From positions 8,808,560 through 8,872,559 of the forward strand of contig CM057225.1 of NCBI GenBank assembly GCA_029891385.1: 64,000 nt of DNA, read 5' to 3'. Within the stretch, counting starts at the first letter, position 1. Each line of letters opens with the position of its first letter. Source of the stretch: Erythroxylum novogranatense (lineage: Eukaryota; Streptophyta; Magnoliopsida; Malpighiales; Erythroxylaceae). Below, one piece after another: positions 25,001 to 37,600 of this stretch. The notes beneath the pieces were generated by a model. That model saw only the letters and a program-made list of their open reading frames with translations. It was not told the origin of the DNA and ran no database searches. The position numbers were made by a program, and so were the translations under genes.

Positions 25001-26400
25001 GCTATGTGGTACTAATACACGTTGATCATCCAAAAAATGTCAATAAAGTGATATACACTATACAAAAAGACGTGTCAAGTAATGTCAACAAAGTGGAATT
25101 GATCAGTAGACTAAACGAAGCATCCCAATGCATCTCTTTTTCATCCTTTTTAAGCTTTCGAAAAAACGTAGTTTCATTGCAAGGTCCGATTCCTGCTGTT
25201 AAGCATAACGTAAAAAGCACATACTTCCTTTCATTTCATTCACTAAAAGCCTCTTCGCTTGGATGATCCGTATCCACTTTTAGATCCACTTTCTTATAAG
25301 ACAGACGTATCCTTCATTCATTCGTACCTACACATCGCACGTGAATTTCCAAGTCACGTGCGATAATGCAGCGGAAAGGACAAAAGGCTTTAAGCCTGGA
25401 ACCCGTGTTATGTCAAAGCCTAGGGTTAGGGTTTGTAACCTTTTGTTCTTCGAATGAGACGAAATCGTTGCACGACAAAGATATTCTAAGAATACTGCAA
25501 TTCCTTCTTTTTAAAATACTATTTCTCTCCCAAAAAAGGACTTTAAATACACCTTTTCTCTTTACTGGCTTTTATCTCCCTCTGTCATTCCCAGTTTCAC
25601 TGTGCTCAGATATTAAATAACCGTAGGCAACTAAGAGCCAAGACAACGAAAACCACTTGGTCAAACTTTTTTGTTTATGCGGAACTTTACTCGTATAGGG
25701 ATGTCGGATGATGGGACAAAGGCAGAGTCGTAGAAGAGACGTGTTTTTTTAGCAAATGTAGGTTGTTTGTTTAGGCTATAGCGACCAGTCAATGCTGTTC
25801 TTTCTTTCTTCTTCTTCTTCTTCTCTTTATCTTTACCTGCAGGATGAGAAAGGGAAAAGCTTGGAATTAGGAAAAAGAGTGGAGGGATCCAAAGAAGGGT
25901 TTTGAAGAAGTTGCTCAGATACTTAAAAGTAGGAAAAGGCAAAGGTTTCTGGTCCTCTGTAGAAGTGTAGAAGCCTTGAGAGGAACATTTCAACCGCATC
26001 CTTAGTCAGTTTCTTTTATATTTCGCTTTCATCGAACAACTCGCTCCTTCTGTTTTTTTGTCTTTGTTCTTTCTCGGTTTTATTTGTAAAATTAGTACAT
26101 TGGTCTGAAATTCCTGTTTCTGCTATTTCACTTGACAGTTTATAGAAACGAGAAATGGAGATTATAACCTTCATCACTCCAGAAATGATAACCTTCTTTT
26201 TCGAATCATAATATGGCTTTTGGACAATAATATAGATAATGATAGGTTGAAGGAGTTAATGCCGCTTTGCTACTTAGTCATTAGATCTCGAGAAACGGAT
26301 TATCATATAACCAGCTGTCTTTCAAAGTTTTCAAAAAAATAAGAAAGAAAGAATTTGCTGTATTTCAGTTTCTGCAAATGCCTTCAAGTTTAAAAAGAGT
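22091..26400. other. Intergenic spacer, no gene recognised
   Basis: About 4.3 kb of AT-rich sequence. Frames at 24562-24789, 25006-25266, 25366-25620 and 25661-25999 are short, carry no recognisable motif and have no supporting splice structure. A short CTT-type repeat is at about 25801-25826. An exact inverted repeat with two G-boxes lies at 25335-25363. The part nearest 26973 may include the HSFB4 3' untranslated region. Confidence 0.6.
25335..25363. repeat. 10-bp perfect inverted repeat with two CACGTG G-boxes
   Basis: TCGCACGTGA (25335-25344) and TCACGTGCGA (25354-25363) are exact reverse complements with a 9-nt spacer, and each contains the G-box CACGTG bound by bZIP and bHLH factors. 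No gene start is evident next to it, so any regulatory role is speculative. Confidence 0.5.
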
Positions 26401-26973
26401 GATCAGAGAAAGCGCTAGTGATTAACAATGAACAAGTTTGAAACTTCTTCAGATGTTTTGTCTAAAATACTAAAAAGAAGATATCCATATACCATAAGAA
26501 GTCTCTCGCTCATGTTATAGCAACTGAATAGAGTCGTTAGACAGAACTGAGTACAGAGTTTGCAGGCGTAAAAAATGAGAAAATAACTAAGAAGGTGAGG
26601 AGAAGAATGAGAAATTGGCCGAAAGAGTTTCAATAAATTTTCTCCAAAACAATTGATATGAGACATTGAGAAATTTCCACAGAAAGATGGAGTTCATGAT
26701 CTTTAGTCAAGCTTTGATGTTTAGTCTTCACTGATCACTCTAACCAGAAGCCACCTGCATTAATGGCTATGGGAAACGAGATACTACCTGAGGTAAAGTT
26801 ATATATACAGTCACAAACATCCACACGCACGCACATACATGCTTCATTAACAATATCATCTCGTACTCTCAGGACTCCGAGAACATGACAAATCGAGCAA
26901 GAAAATAATCGAAAGATGAGGAAAAAGAAAAGAACAAAAACCTCATGTATCAGACTTGATGAAATTCTGAAAA

Positions 26974-28186
26974 TTAACATGCCGAAGGAGGCATGAGATT
27001 CAACCCTAAGTCATCTTTGTCCAGCACCAGACGAGCCTTACTAGTCTCCAAATTTCCTGGATTGGAAGAATATTCCGAGTGCAATCTTTTCTTGGATAGT
27101 AAAGGGACACCAAATAACTTTGTCTTACAACCATTTCCAGTGCTGGGTTCTTCAAGAATGGTCAACGATCTTTGTGAAGTGCAACTTGGAGAGTTCAAGA
27201 CGCTAATTTGAGGAACTTGCTTAGGGTTAGTGGTAGTGTGATGATATCCAAGAAGATGGTTGGTAGGTTTTTGTATAAGTGAACCATTAGTGGCTATAGG
27301 ATTGGCAGTTGATTGTGGACCGCAAAGAAGCAAAGAAGAAGAATAGTTATTGCTTGGAACAACGGGCTTGACATGATTTTGGACAAAGTAGATAATATCG
27401 TTATAAAGCTTTTTCATGTGTGCAAGTTCAGACATAAGCATGTTGTTGCTTCTTCTCAGTCTCTCGTTGTCCTCTGATAAAGCAGTGACAGAGCTGTTAT
27501 ATCCACTAACTCCGATTACTGAGGCATTGGGAGCTCCTCTTCGAGGCGACGCCAGTGGTGGCGAGTCACACCAGTTGTTGTTAGCCTGCTCGTCTGATTC
27601 TGATGGTGAGATGCTGATTCTGTTTGAAAATGGAAAAAAGCTAGGTCCATTAACACCAATATGAGAATGTGGATGGTGATGGTGGTGATGATTGATTGCT
27701 ACTTGTGGGTGAGCTGTTTTTCTTCTGTGTATTTCACACAACAAGTGCTTCTCTCCCTTCTTGAAGAATTCGTTAGCAAACTCCCACCTATCAGGCACGA
27801 TCTTCCTGAAACCCTAATTTGTGGAATACAACAAAGAAACCCAGATCAGCATAAACACAACAGACAAACCCGAAACTGAAAGACACAAACTTTGAAAGAA
27901 AGAAAGGAACTTAATAGGGTTGGTGGCAGATAGATACATAGGTGTTCAGTTGTCTGACGAAGCTAGAGAAGTTGTTATGTTTGAAGTAGTTGGGAAGGAG
28001 ATCGCGAGCAAACTCAGGTGGCCGCCAAACGACGAAGGTGGTGTCATCTTCACCCCAAGAAACTATGTGGTCAGTGGTGGGATCATCCACCAATTGGTAA
28101 GTTTTAGTGAGGAATGGAGCTGGAACTGACTTGTGGGAGTCTAGTGAGAGCAATATTCCTTCACAGTTGTCAAGCATAAGAGCCAT
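26974..28186 (-). CDS. HSFB4: Heat shock transcription factor B-4 (two exons)
   Basis: Exon 1 is 28186-27938 and exon 2 is 27813-26974, joined in phase 0 across a 124-bp intron (donor GTATCT at 27937, acceptor TTAG at 27817-27814), giving 362 residues. The HSF DNA-binding domain runs from about residue 20 to 115 ([13 protein letters not shown], then [16 protein letters not shown], intron, [12 protein letters not shown]); an intron at exactly this place is a hallmark of plant HSFs. A coiled-coil HR-A/B segment lies at about 194-230, without the insertion typical of class A. The repressor motif LFGVPL is at 316-321 and a basic KKR at 324-326, so this is class B, a nuclear repressor binding nGAAn repeats. 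A His-rich run is at 125-130. Arabidopsis HSFB4 (SCHIZORIZA) acts in root cell-fate specification rather than classical heat response. The ATG start ([10 protein letters not shown]) matches the HSFB4 N-terminus I know. No breaks are seen. Confidence 0.96.
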
Positions 28187-28720
28187 TAAACTAGAGAACT
28201 AAGCAAGTTTTGAGAAACAGAGAGAGAGGGATGGAGGGAGGGAGAGAGAGAGAGCTTATGGGTTCGATATAGGTAAGGTAAGTGTGTGAATGCGGTAACG
28301 TGAATCTTCGGGTGTGGCTTGCTGGATAAAAATGTGGAGGAGGAGGGACTGTGTGACACTGTGCACTATTAAGCTGGTTTTTTTTTTTCTTTTTTCAGTC
28401 ATTCTCTTCTTTTTTTTTTTTTTATAATCTTTGTAGTGATTTGATATTATATAGTTTTGTTTACCTCCTCGGTTACGTAGTGAGAGAGAATATGTGTCTG
28501 TATGTCTAGGACTGTGAAATAAGGGCCTTTCAAGACAAACCCGTGAACTCTTTCTCACACACACACTCTCTCTCTCTGACATTGATCCCGCCCACACCCA
28601 CTTAAAATCATGCACAAGAGGAAGGTGCAGGCTTTCCTTGAGAATTGACACTGACACCCTCCTTTGCCTACACTCGAAGTACATTACTATATACCATATA
28701 TTCCATACAAGCCTAGCTAA
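28187..28720 (-). promoter_or_regulatory. HSFB4 5' region with GA-rich leader
   Basis: Immediately upstream of the ATG is a GA/AG microsatellite (28217-28256 on the plus strand: repeated GAGA with GGGA), followed by T-rich runs at 28379-28426 and another GA/CT-rich part at 28555-28580. GA-rich leaders are common in plant 5' untranslated regions. I see no perfect TATA box at a convincing distance and no intact nGAAnnTTCn array, so the transcription start is unknown. Confidence 0.45.
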
Positions 28721-28958
28721 GAAATGTTCCTCTTATAGAAGCTTAGATAATTTGGTGCGGAATCCAAATTGTTATACGAGGCTTTCAGTTCCAACCTCCT
28801 CAACTTGTTACTCCTGACTAACGACGTTGTTGTCCATATCACTTGCATGAAAACAACATGAAGGTAGTTTGATATGACATGAAAATAAAGATTCTGTGTT
28901 CTAGACACACTAATTGATCTACGAGCTCTTGATGATTGGGTTTATACACTAAGTATCA

Positions 28959-28982
28959 ACATATATATATATATATATATAT
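28959..28982. repeat. TA dinucleotide microsatellite
   Basis: About 12 uninterrupted TA units upstream of HSFB4; likely length-polymorphic. Confidence 0.9.
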
Positions 28983-29337
28983 AGTTCTAAATGTAGATGA
29001 GAAACAACAAGAGTGTTACTTATTGTTGTCTTGTTCTTCCATTTGGTTTTTGAGCTGGGACGTGCTATCTTGTATTATCTAATAATAGGAGCTTGTGTCA
29101 AAAGGGGGCATTGTGGTCATAAACCTTGGTATGAGACAACGGAGGAGGCTTCACTTCTCGTCAAACGAGTGTCCTCTTTTCATTTTGTAGCTTTCCTGTT
29201 GCTATTTAATATCGCCAACCCAACACAATCTTCTCCAATTTCGAGTCCCTATCATTTTCTATTACTATAGCAGATACATGGTAAAGGATACATCGAACAA
29301 CGTGATGGGGTCTTAAGCCTGTTTCTAGGTGACGGCA

Positions 29338-29363
29338 TTTCTTCTTCTTCTTCTTCTTCTTCT
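29338..29363. repeat. CTT trinucleotide microsatellite
   Basis: About eight consecutive CTT units, followed by further CTCTTCCCTT-like low-complexity sequence. Confidence 0.85.
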
Positions 29364-32300
29364 CTTCCCTTCTCTTCTCTTCTTTCACAAGTTTCTCCCT
29401 CTTTTACCCGCATAATATTCCAAACTTCAATACCAATATCATATATACTGATATTCACATGCTTTCTGGCTTCTACTACCTTTACTGACTAATAATTATC
29501 TCCATCCTCTAACTCTATACAGGTCGTTTTAGCCTCTGCTTTGAGCCTCCAACTTTGGCTCTTTCTCGGCTCGACTTCTTTCACAGCTGACGTGTCTCGA
29601 GTGATTGAATTATTGGCTCTAAAAGTTTCCATGAAAACTGAAAAAACTACAGCTTTTCTTCTCAGTCACTTTTCTTGTAAGGGCCCAAGAAAATTTTGCT
29701 TCCATACAAAACACATTCAATATCTCTATCCCACTTTCATGGTCTCCTCTCAACACAGGTTAACAGTAGCCTTATGATTTTTTTGTTTTCCTTATCTAAA
29801 GAAAAACATTAAAAGGACAACGTTGAAGATTGTTTGTGCCTAGCTCCAATGCTAGAAGTGTCAAACTGAATGCACGAAACTCATTCCGCACTATTAATGA
29901 GTACAGATCTAGGGGTCATGTAAAGTTTCATGAATAAGATTATAAGAGGATTCGTTCTGGAATTAGAGAGGGCAGCCAGCAACTAATGTAGGGTCGAAAT
30001 CAGGTTCTCTACAAAGTCGAACAATAGTAACATCATTACTAATTATTTCACTTTGATACTTCAAATGACTGTTTATATCATGTCTATGATTCTCATTATT
30101 GGAAAAACAAAGTTGCACCGCCTAGTTCCCCACACCCCCATGATTATTCCTTCCATTTTGAAAAGGAAAAAACCAATTTCCTTATCGAACTCAAGAAAGA
30201 AAAAGAAAAAGAAAAAGAAAAAGAAAATGCCGTTTTGATCAGTTAATCGTGTTCCAACCAAATCAATCCCCATCCTTAAACCGTGTAAAGGGACCATACA
30301 TATGTTCTTTATCGTCTGATGATTATCCAATAATGGAACATTTCAATTGATAAGCTTGCTAAGTAAGTGACCGTATTTGCAGAAAAACGTCCTTGGATGA
30401 CTGTAACTGGTCAGAAAGACATTAAAGACTGTCCAATGCATGAGTTTGCAGGTTACGTACTGTTCTGGAGGAATTGTTGCGTCGAGTACATGTACAAGTT
30501 AAATTCATTAATGAACTGCTATATTTATGTTTAAGGAAATCTCTGTCACATGATGTCATTACATGTAAAGTTTTGTAGAATTCCAAACTTAATTTACTAT
30601 TTCAGCACCAAAAAAAAGATGCATGTGACATTTATGATTAATCTCTTTCTTTGGATAGCAAAGAACCTGGAAATAAAGGAGCATTGTCAGATTCCTGTAT
30701 TGATGTTCAATTATAACAGGAAATGCTCTCCTACGATAAGAAGCATCTTCCTAAATTTTCCTACTCTATCTCTCTCTCACACCCACTCTCTTTTTCTTAA
30801 TTCCCAAGTTCAAATCGCCTACCCTTCTGTACTCTGCAAGAATTCAGCGCCTAACTTGGAATCTGTCTTTGTAATTTTCAGGGTTCTACGTATGCTGTTC
30901 TCGTGATTCTTGGTGTTGCATTCTTCTTTAACAGTATAAAGTTTATTGTCACACATCCACTCCATCCATCTTTTCATGTTACATGCATATTTCTGGGAAG
31001 TTTTCCGGCCGTATAGCTCCTTTCCAAGCTCCCCAACTTGAACTTAGTCAGATGTACATCGAGTGGTCCAACACCTTTAGTTAGTTAAGACTGACAAAAT
31101 CATTTTATCTGTATAATTATTGGTCCAACTCAGATTTTTAATACTTGAGTATTGTAATTAAGGGATTATCATTATTTATTTGATTGTCCATTACAAACCA
31201 CTTGATGGGTGTGGGTCCAACAATCATCCGAACGGACCCCTTGCATTGATGGAGGAGAGCAGTTTATGGGTAATAATAGGTAACAAATGCATGAATAGTT
31301 AATCGGTAAGAAGGTAAATTTCATGACTCAAAGAAGCAATCTTTCGGCTAATTTTACGAGTTCGTATCGTATGGTCCACAAGATATAGAAATCTATAAAA
31401 ACAAAGTCTGATCTTTCTCTCTCAAGTTGTCAGCAACTAAGTCAGATCCTACTGAACCCACCACCACCATGACTAGCAAAATCAGTCCGACCCCCACAAA
31501 TAACACTTAATCTCTAGCATGTTGAACAAGAGCCAAGAAGATTCTATTCCAACTTCTAAAACACAGTGAAAGTGAACCCCACGACCACCCATCCTCTCCT
31601 TCTCACATGACAACATCGAATACAGCTTTCGAATATACATTATACAATTCGCAGTTAACAATAAACAAAACACAATGGTCAGTATTAGATAATCTACAAC
31701 GAGAATTTCAAGGAGAGACAGCTTAAAACACAGAGTGAAAACGATCGAATTAAAAGATCCGTATATTTAAAATTGGTTAACAAATAAACAAACTATCTTT
31801 GAGGTGAAAAGAATCAAAATCTGTGTTCTATACGACAAGCCACAAGGTCTTTCCTGTCGCTGCTGTCACTCTCTCTTGTCTGATTCTTTTGACCCTCCCT
31901 TACACTGAGGGAACACAACCATGTAGTTCCCCTATTGAACATAAAATATATTTGCGGCATGCATGCACAAAGAGCATCTCACTCTATCTCAAAATTGCAT
32001 CTTTAACAAATATTATATTAGTGTAATGTGTTGTAGCAGAGATACTAAAGAAATTTGAAGAAAGTGCTTGCGCTGTTCAGTGTAATTTTATGTGAAATTG
32101 ATTTAAGACTAATACTTTTTAATGAGTAAAACTTAATTGATAGAATTCTTATTTATAACAATGTTTTAACACCTACACCAACTATCTATCTACATTCACA
32201 AAATCAATATTAAGTACGAATTTAAATACAAATTGGTTTTAAAAATAGAATACAACATTACTCGTAGAATTAATCTTAAACACAAACTAATTGATAAAAA

Positions 32301-33489
32301 TCCAGAAATTATTCTAACAATATGTGTTATGGGTCACGAGGATATGGATCCCACGAGGAAATGGCTGGATATTAATGGACAGGACGAGATACTCGTTTGT
32401 CTCACTGAAACAAATGTAGACAAATTGGGGTTTGTCCTTTCTTTAATGATGGAAGCGGACACCTGTGTCCTTCCAAAACGATTCATCATCTGTCTCAGAT
32501 CCTGTTGCTGGGATCTTACAGTGTAGAAGAAGAAGAGGTACTTTTGGTCTAATAATGTACACAAAAATGCTATTTCTTTTCCTCCCAGTCTCACTTTTTC
32601 CCCCCGTTAAATTCAATCACCACATCATAAACAGTTTAACTTCTTATTATATATATAGTCTCATCACGAAGAGATTGTAAAATTCTGATCCATCATCTTG
32701 TTATAGTTTGGAATTGAAAGTTAAAGAAAAGCCTCGTACTCGGTGATTCCACAATTGTTTTCAAGTTGTACGTACTCTTTGTTATTATAGCCTGACATCG
32801 CGTCATTTCCTCGTTTATTATAGTTTGAGCAAATTAGTATATATTTATCTTATACATGCATTCTATCACTTCAAAAGGAAAAAGCTGTAAAGAATTCCCT
32901 TACTTAAAAGCTGATGAGTTAATTTAGTGTATTGATGCGACTATGAAAAGATCGAAGTCTTAAAGGCATTGACTCTGTATGGTTTGAACTCATTCTTCAG
33001 CAAATGGAACCCATTTAATTTTGGGAAACGTAGAAGCCGAAAATGCTCGACAATTCGAAATTTCAGTGCACTGGAAACATTTATTGTGTCCCCTTTCTTA
33101 AAGTTTTCCTTTCTTGGAATTCTAAATTCTCTATTAATTGTTACGACATTGTATTTCAGATTTACAAATATTCTGGGATGATTTTTTTCCTCTATAATTA
33201 TGATGTTGTATCAACCACAAATAGTGTTGATGTTATATATTGCATATAATATTACTTTATACAAGGATGGGGCACATGATTTCGTGTTCTAATCAAGTAC
33301 TGCTTGATTCGTAGTATAACTAAAGTCATCAATATAAAATGCCATATCACTTCAATACAACTACGTGATATTAAGAATGCAAAATATCTATTCATATTCT
33401 TTCGTCAATGGATGTATGATATAGAATTGATCACGAGCTCGGGCTTCACATTGGCATGATTCCTCGGGCATTACTGGGTCATATTAGAA

Positions 33490-33809
33490 GTGGACTTATT
33501 AGAAGATATTAACATACTCTCCTCTCCTATTACCGAGTTTGATATTAATAATTTTTTATTAACAGGTACGCATGACTTACTCATGCGAGATAGAGAGTTA
33601 CAAAACACGCATGTGCATCTTGAAGGGAACCAATGCGCAGATAACTTGGCTGCCCTTGCAAGCATGGCAAGTACTGGACTTCATATCTTTCAGGAGCCTC
33701 CGATGCCCATCCTGGATTTCATCCACAGGAACAAGCTTGGAGCTGTGTACCACAGATCTTTGTGCTAGTTAAAATATTCGTGTTGTTGCTTTCCCTTGTA
33801 AAAAAAAAA
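33490..33809 (+). pseudogene. 5'-truncated LINE tail: RNase H end plus poly(A)
   Basis: The frame to 33768 contains HVHLEGNQCADNLAALAS, the C-terminal motif of the RNase H domain found at the end of some plant LINE ORF2 proteins (compare VYREVNSFADFLAKLAS in the full-length LINE at 59.8 kb). The frame ends at a TAG, and about 35 bp later an A-run at 33799-33809 marks the LINE 3' end. Upstream domains are absent, as expected from incomplete target-primed reverse transcription. Confidence 0.75.
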
Positions 33810-33814
33810 AGAAT

Positions 33815-34024
33815 TGATCACAAGAAACTTCTGCCAATTGCCCATGTCTCTTAATTACTGGTGTAAAGGATTTGGACCCACTAGTTTCAAATCTCTTGTA
33901 TATCTGTTATTTATTGTAACTGATCTTCTGATTTTCCTTTATCCTTTAAAATTACTATACCTTAATACATGCATATAATGTGTAATATCAATGTAAGCTT
34001 ATTTTGCCAATCAATATCTTATCA
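33815..34024 (+). repeat. Probable short copia LTR (left boundary uncertain)
   Basis: The sequence ends CTTATCA at 34024, directly followed by a primer-site-like ATTATCAGAGCC. TGATCA at 33815 would give TGAT...ATCA ends and a 210-bp LTR, but no second copy is in the window, so the left boundary is only a guess. Confidence 0.4.
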
Positions 34025-34025
34025 T

Positions 34026-34037
34026 ATTATCAGAGCC
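34026..34037 (+). other. Primer-binding site, initiator Met tRNA type (copia)
   Basis: ATTATCAGAGCC differs from the common TGGTATCAGAGC mainly at its first bases and lies next to an LTR-like end, upstream of a gag fragment in the same orientation. Confidence 0.6.
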
Positions 34038-34099
34038 AACACTGGCTTAATAGCTTCCTTCTTGTCCCCCCCCCCTTTTTTTTTTCTCCCTCTGTTGCG

Positions 34100-34369
34100 G
34101 TCTTGGCCACCAATTTTGGCACTATTCAACCTTCCTCTTCAGTCTCCTTTGCGCCAAACCCACTCAATATTGCCCATCAACTACCTATTAAATTAAACTC
34201 TACCAATTATTTGTTGTGGCAAACACAATTGCTACCTCTCCTACACAGTTATGATCTAGTGTATCATATTGATGGCTCCGTGCAATCTCCCCCTCAATTT
34301 CTCAACGAAATTGAGAAATTAAAATCTAGGAAAATGAGAAAACTATATTATGGGCATCCTACAATTTGA
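34100..34369 (+). pseudogene. Copia gag N-terminal fragment
   Basis: Translation gives FAPNPLNIAHQLPIKLNSTNYLLW, then QTQLLPLLHSYDLVYHIDGS and QSPPQFL. The pattern 'KLNSTNYLLWxxQ...L..YDL..HIDGS...P' is the conserved N-terminal part of plant Ty1/copia gag (retrotransposon gag-polypeptide family). The frame breaks off at about 34369 and nothing of the rest of gag or pol follows, so it is a truncated element. A C-run then T-run at 34068-34086 precedes it. Confidence 0.8.
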
Positions 34370-34449
34370 AATGCTTTGGGGTTATTAAAATAGTTTCATG
34401 ACAACTATGCGTATTTTATTACAAGGGTAATTTTGGAAAAAATATTATA

Positions 34450-34640
34450 AGTCATTCCATTCCATTCATTTTTAGTATCACTTCCAAACAATGATCAAAT
34501 GAGTCCCTCTCTTATTTTATTTAAACTTCCAAACAATGGAGTGACTCATTTCATTCCATTCCATTATACTCTGTTCCATTCCGTTCCATTAATTATCATT
34601 TCATTCCATTTCATCCTAAACTCCCAAACATACCCTAAGA
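34450..34640. repeat. CATTCCATT-rich repeat, possible MITE end
   Basis: Multiple copies of CATTCCATTCCATT and ACTTCCAAACAATG, ending CTCCCAAACATACCCTAAG. Sequence of this type occurs at the ends of MITE-like elements in many plants. I could not find a matching inverted terminus on the left, so the class is uncertain. Confidence 0.4.
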
Positions 34641-34644
34641 TTCT

Positions 34645-37600
34645 TCCCTTTTCTTCTGAAATCTTTATATACAAGAAACTGGGAGGTAATTATCAACAAC
34701 TCTTTAAAACTTATCTTTCTTATCATCATCTTGCAGCTAACTTGTTATTACCAAAATTTAATGCGTTGCCTTGATGGGAAAAGGGACTGTTTAAGACCCA
34801 GGCTGTAAACATCCTAAGAAAAAAGCCAGATGACCAGATAGATGTATCTAAATTTGTGTGAAACCTAAGACGCAAAAGAGACACAATTTTATTACATATT
34901 GGATGCAGGATGCATGAATTTCGCTTGCTATATATTGCAATTATTAGCAAACAATATGATGTGTGGTCCATAAATTCCATAACTCCAAGGAAATGCTTTG
35001 TCTCATAGAAACTTACAAAGCCGTGTCACATGTTATTCCATTCCGTGGAACACAAGTCGTATTCAAAGGGATCTACAAATATTTGAACTTTAAAGCAATC
35101 ATGCAAGGTTTAAGATGGTTACTTTGATATTAAATTATACTATATGAACAAAATCAACAAACACATTGACCCAAATGGAGTAAAGAAGGATGCTTTAAAT
35201 TGATTGATTGGATAGTGAGGAATCTGCAAACTTAATCAAAATAATCTTAGAAAATGTGGATTTGATTTCCATGCAAAAGCTCTTTTCCTTAGAAGAAAAA
35301 AAGATTTTTAAAAGCAGCTTCTTTTCAAAACAGTCTCTTTAATAGGAAGTAGGTCCAAAAGGGTTTCTACATTTTGAAAGAAAAACTTTGTTAGACTTGC
35401 ATGGCTTACGATAGTTTACTAATTAATAAAAGCAAGCTAATTTTAACACGCTTTAGAGTTACATCAAAAGCAGAGAACAAGAATAGATGTTTTTACTTAT
35501 CTTTCTTTCCTTTCCTTCTTCTTTCCTATCCATTCTTTTCAATTCTGCTTTACTCTCTCTCTCTCTCTTTTTCCGTCTTTGTTAAAGGAGTTGATTTCAA
35601 CTTCTACATGAAAGAGATGGTACCAAATATAAATAAACCAGAGAAACTTCGTCATGTACAAAGGGTACGTAATAGATTGGTCACATAAAAGGTATATACT
35701 ATACAACATGCAAGTATCTATCACAGACACAAAAGCGATCGATGATCAACTTGGTGGTGATATGGTACTAGACCCTAGAATTCCACTAATGACATGCTTT
35801 TAGTCGGTGCTATTGATGATCATCAGCATCATGTCTAAAAGAAATGGGACCGAAATTAAGTTGTATTTTTTTCGTGTTTAGGAGGAAAATAATAAGATCT
35901 ATGTAAGACCTAAACATCATCAACCGAAAAGCATTTAGACACCTAATGTCAAAAAGACACAGGGAAGAAGAAGAAGAATGGGTGAGAAGAGGGGAACATA
36001 AAGGCTGTTGGATCACATGCACATCACATTCTCTTTTTCTCTTACTCACTTCTCTTCTTTTTATACTGTGTCTGATGAGCGTTAAAGAGAACAAAAGTTA
36101 TTTAACTCTAGATGTTCTTTTTTTTTTTTCCTAAAAGAAAGAAGAGCAAGAAAGGTCCCACACGATTTCAAGGCTGCTACTACTGCTGCTACTAATCCTC
36201 AATCCAAGGGATTCCTTTGCTATGATCAAAAGCCTCAATTGGGTCCCTCCATCATCTTCACCATCATTTCATGCATATATATGAAGACCCCACGTTCTTA
36301 CGTTCATTTTACTTGCAATCACAAAGCAGCTATAGGCCTTATTAAATTGATTTTTTTTAGTTTTTCATTTCACTCATCATGACAACCAATAATTCATGAC
36401 ATGAAAATGGCAGTCTGGTCTCCTCGAAAACCAGTGAAAGTTTTTACCCTAATTCATTCAATGACGACCGATTCCTTATTTCCTGGGGAAATGAAGAGAC
36501 CTTCAAATCATTTGCAATGTTGGGATGATCCGGGCTGTTCAGTTTTCACTTATATATTTAGTTAACTCTTACATTTTTGTAGCAAAGGAATTAAAGAGGA
36601 AAGATATTCCTTATATTCCATCGGTATAATCATATTGATATTATTGCCACCTAATAATCCACTATGAAAACCCTTTTAGGCTGGTCAATCATGTCAAGCA
36701 AAAAGCTTCATGAATTATCTGATGTCGATTACTCAACCAGAGCACAGAATCAATGGTCCCCAATTGATCGCTAATCGAGTTTCATCCGCTCCAAGTTGTT
36801 GACTGTTAGATTCTGAGGCGCACCAGAACAGTAACTATATCTTTAATTCCTACGTTGTAATACAACGTTAAAAGTTGAAGAACAGTTATTGACATGAGAT
36901 GTATGTAGCATGCCAAACATAGAGCTACCATTGAATGAACTTTCTTTTTACTGAACCAACTTGCAGATATTCAAACTACTTAAGAAGAAGTTCAATTAAT
37001 TTTCAATTAGAAGAAGGGGCCAAAGCAATTCCTAATTGGAAGTTTAAGATCTCTTTAATTGATTTTTACTATATTTTGATATTTTACATTGATGAATGAT
37101 CAATTTGAAAAGAACCTGATGATGATAAGATTTTCAAAATAAAAGTTACTGAAGTCAAAATTAAATCAAAAAGTTAAAACGTTCAATATTTTTATGGTTA
37201 AATTAGCCAAATTGATTGAATTTTTTAATCATTGGATTTTTTGACTATATTAAAATTTGTAATTAACTTGAGTTACTATAAAACTAAAAATATCTTCGAT
37301 ATAACTATTAATAAATTTTACATCGTTATATTTACTAAAATTTATATTTTATGTTTGCTTATTGCAAAAGATTGTTAAATTGATAATAGAGAAATGAAAC
37401 AGAGAGATGCGATTCATGATCTATGTTAATTTTAATATAGGAAGAGTTTGTGTTAAAAATCAATTATACTTACATCATTTAATACATTTATCCTAGCATT
37501 TAATAGGAACAGAATATATATTTAAATATGTTTAATATTCATTAACATTAAGAAACAGATCGTTAATTAATTACTTTCTATTTCTTTTTAATACTTATAT

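Larger units (their letters stand above)
28721..33480. other. Intergenic spacer with simple repeats
   Basis: No gene recognised. Simple repeats: TA dinucleotide at about 28959-28982, CTT trinucleotide at about 29338-29363, and an AGAAAA-type purine repeat at about 30194-30228. Open frames here (for example 30550-30906 and 32233-32526) lack motifs and splice support. Confidence 0.6.

Noticed and set aside
25661..25999. 112-codon minus-strand frame with Lys run
   Set aside because: The Lys run comes from a CTT microsatellite; no recognisable domain.
27416..27664. Open frames antisense to HSFB4
   Set aside because: They are mirror frames of the conserved HSFB4 exon without independent support.
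28187..28920. Heat shock elements upstream of HSFB4
   Set aside because: Scattered TTC and GAA trimers occur, but no nGAAnnTTCnnGAAn array with correct spacing.
22091..33480. tRNA or microRNA genes in the spacers
   Set aside because: No cloverleaf with A/B boxes and no hairpin containing a conserved plant microRNA that I recognise.
34450..34640. Complete MITE with terminal inverted repeats
   Set aside because: Only one end looks MITE-like; I found no matching inverted terminus or target duplication.
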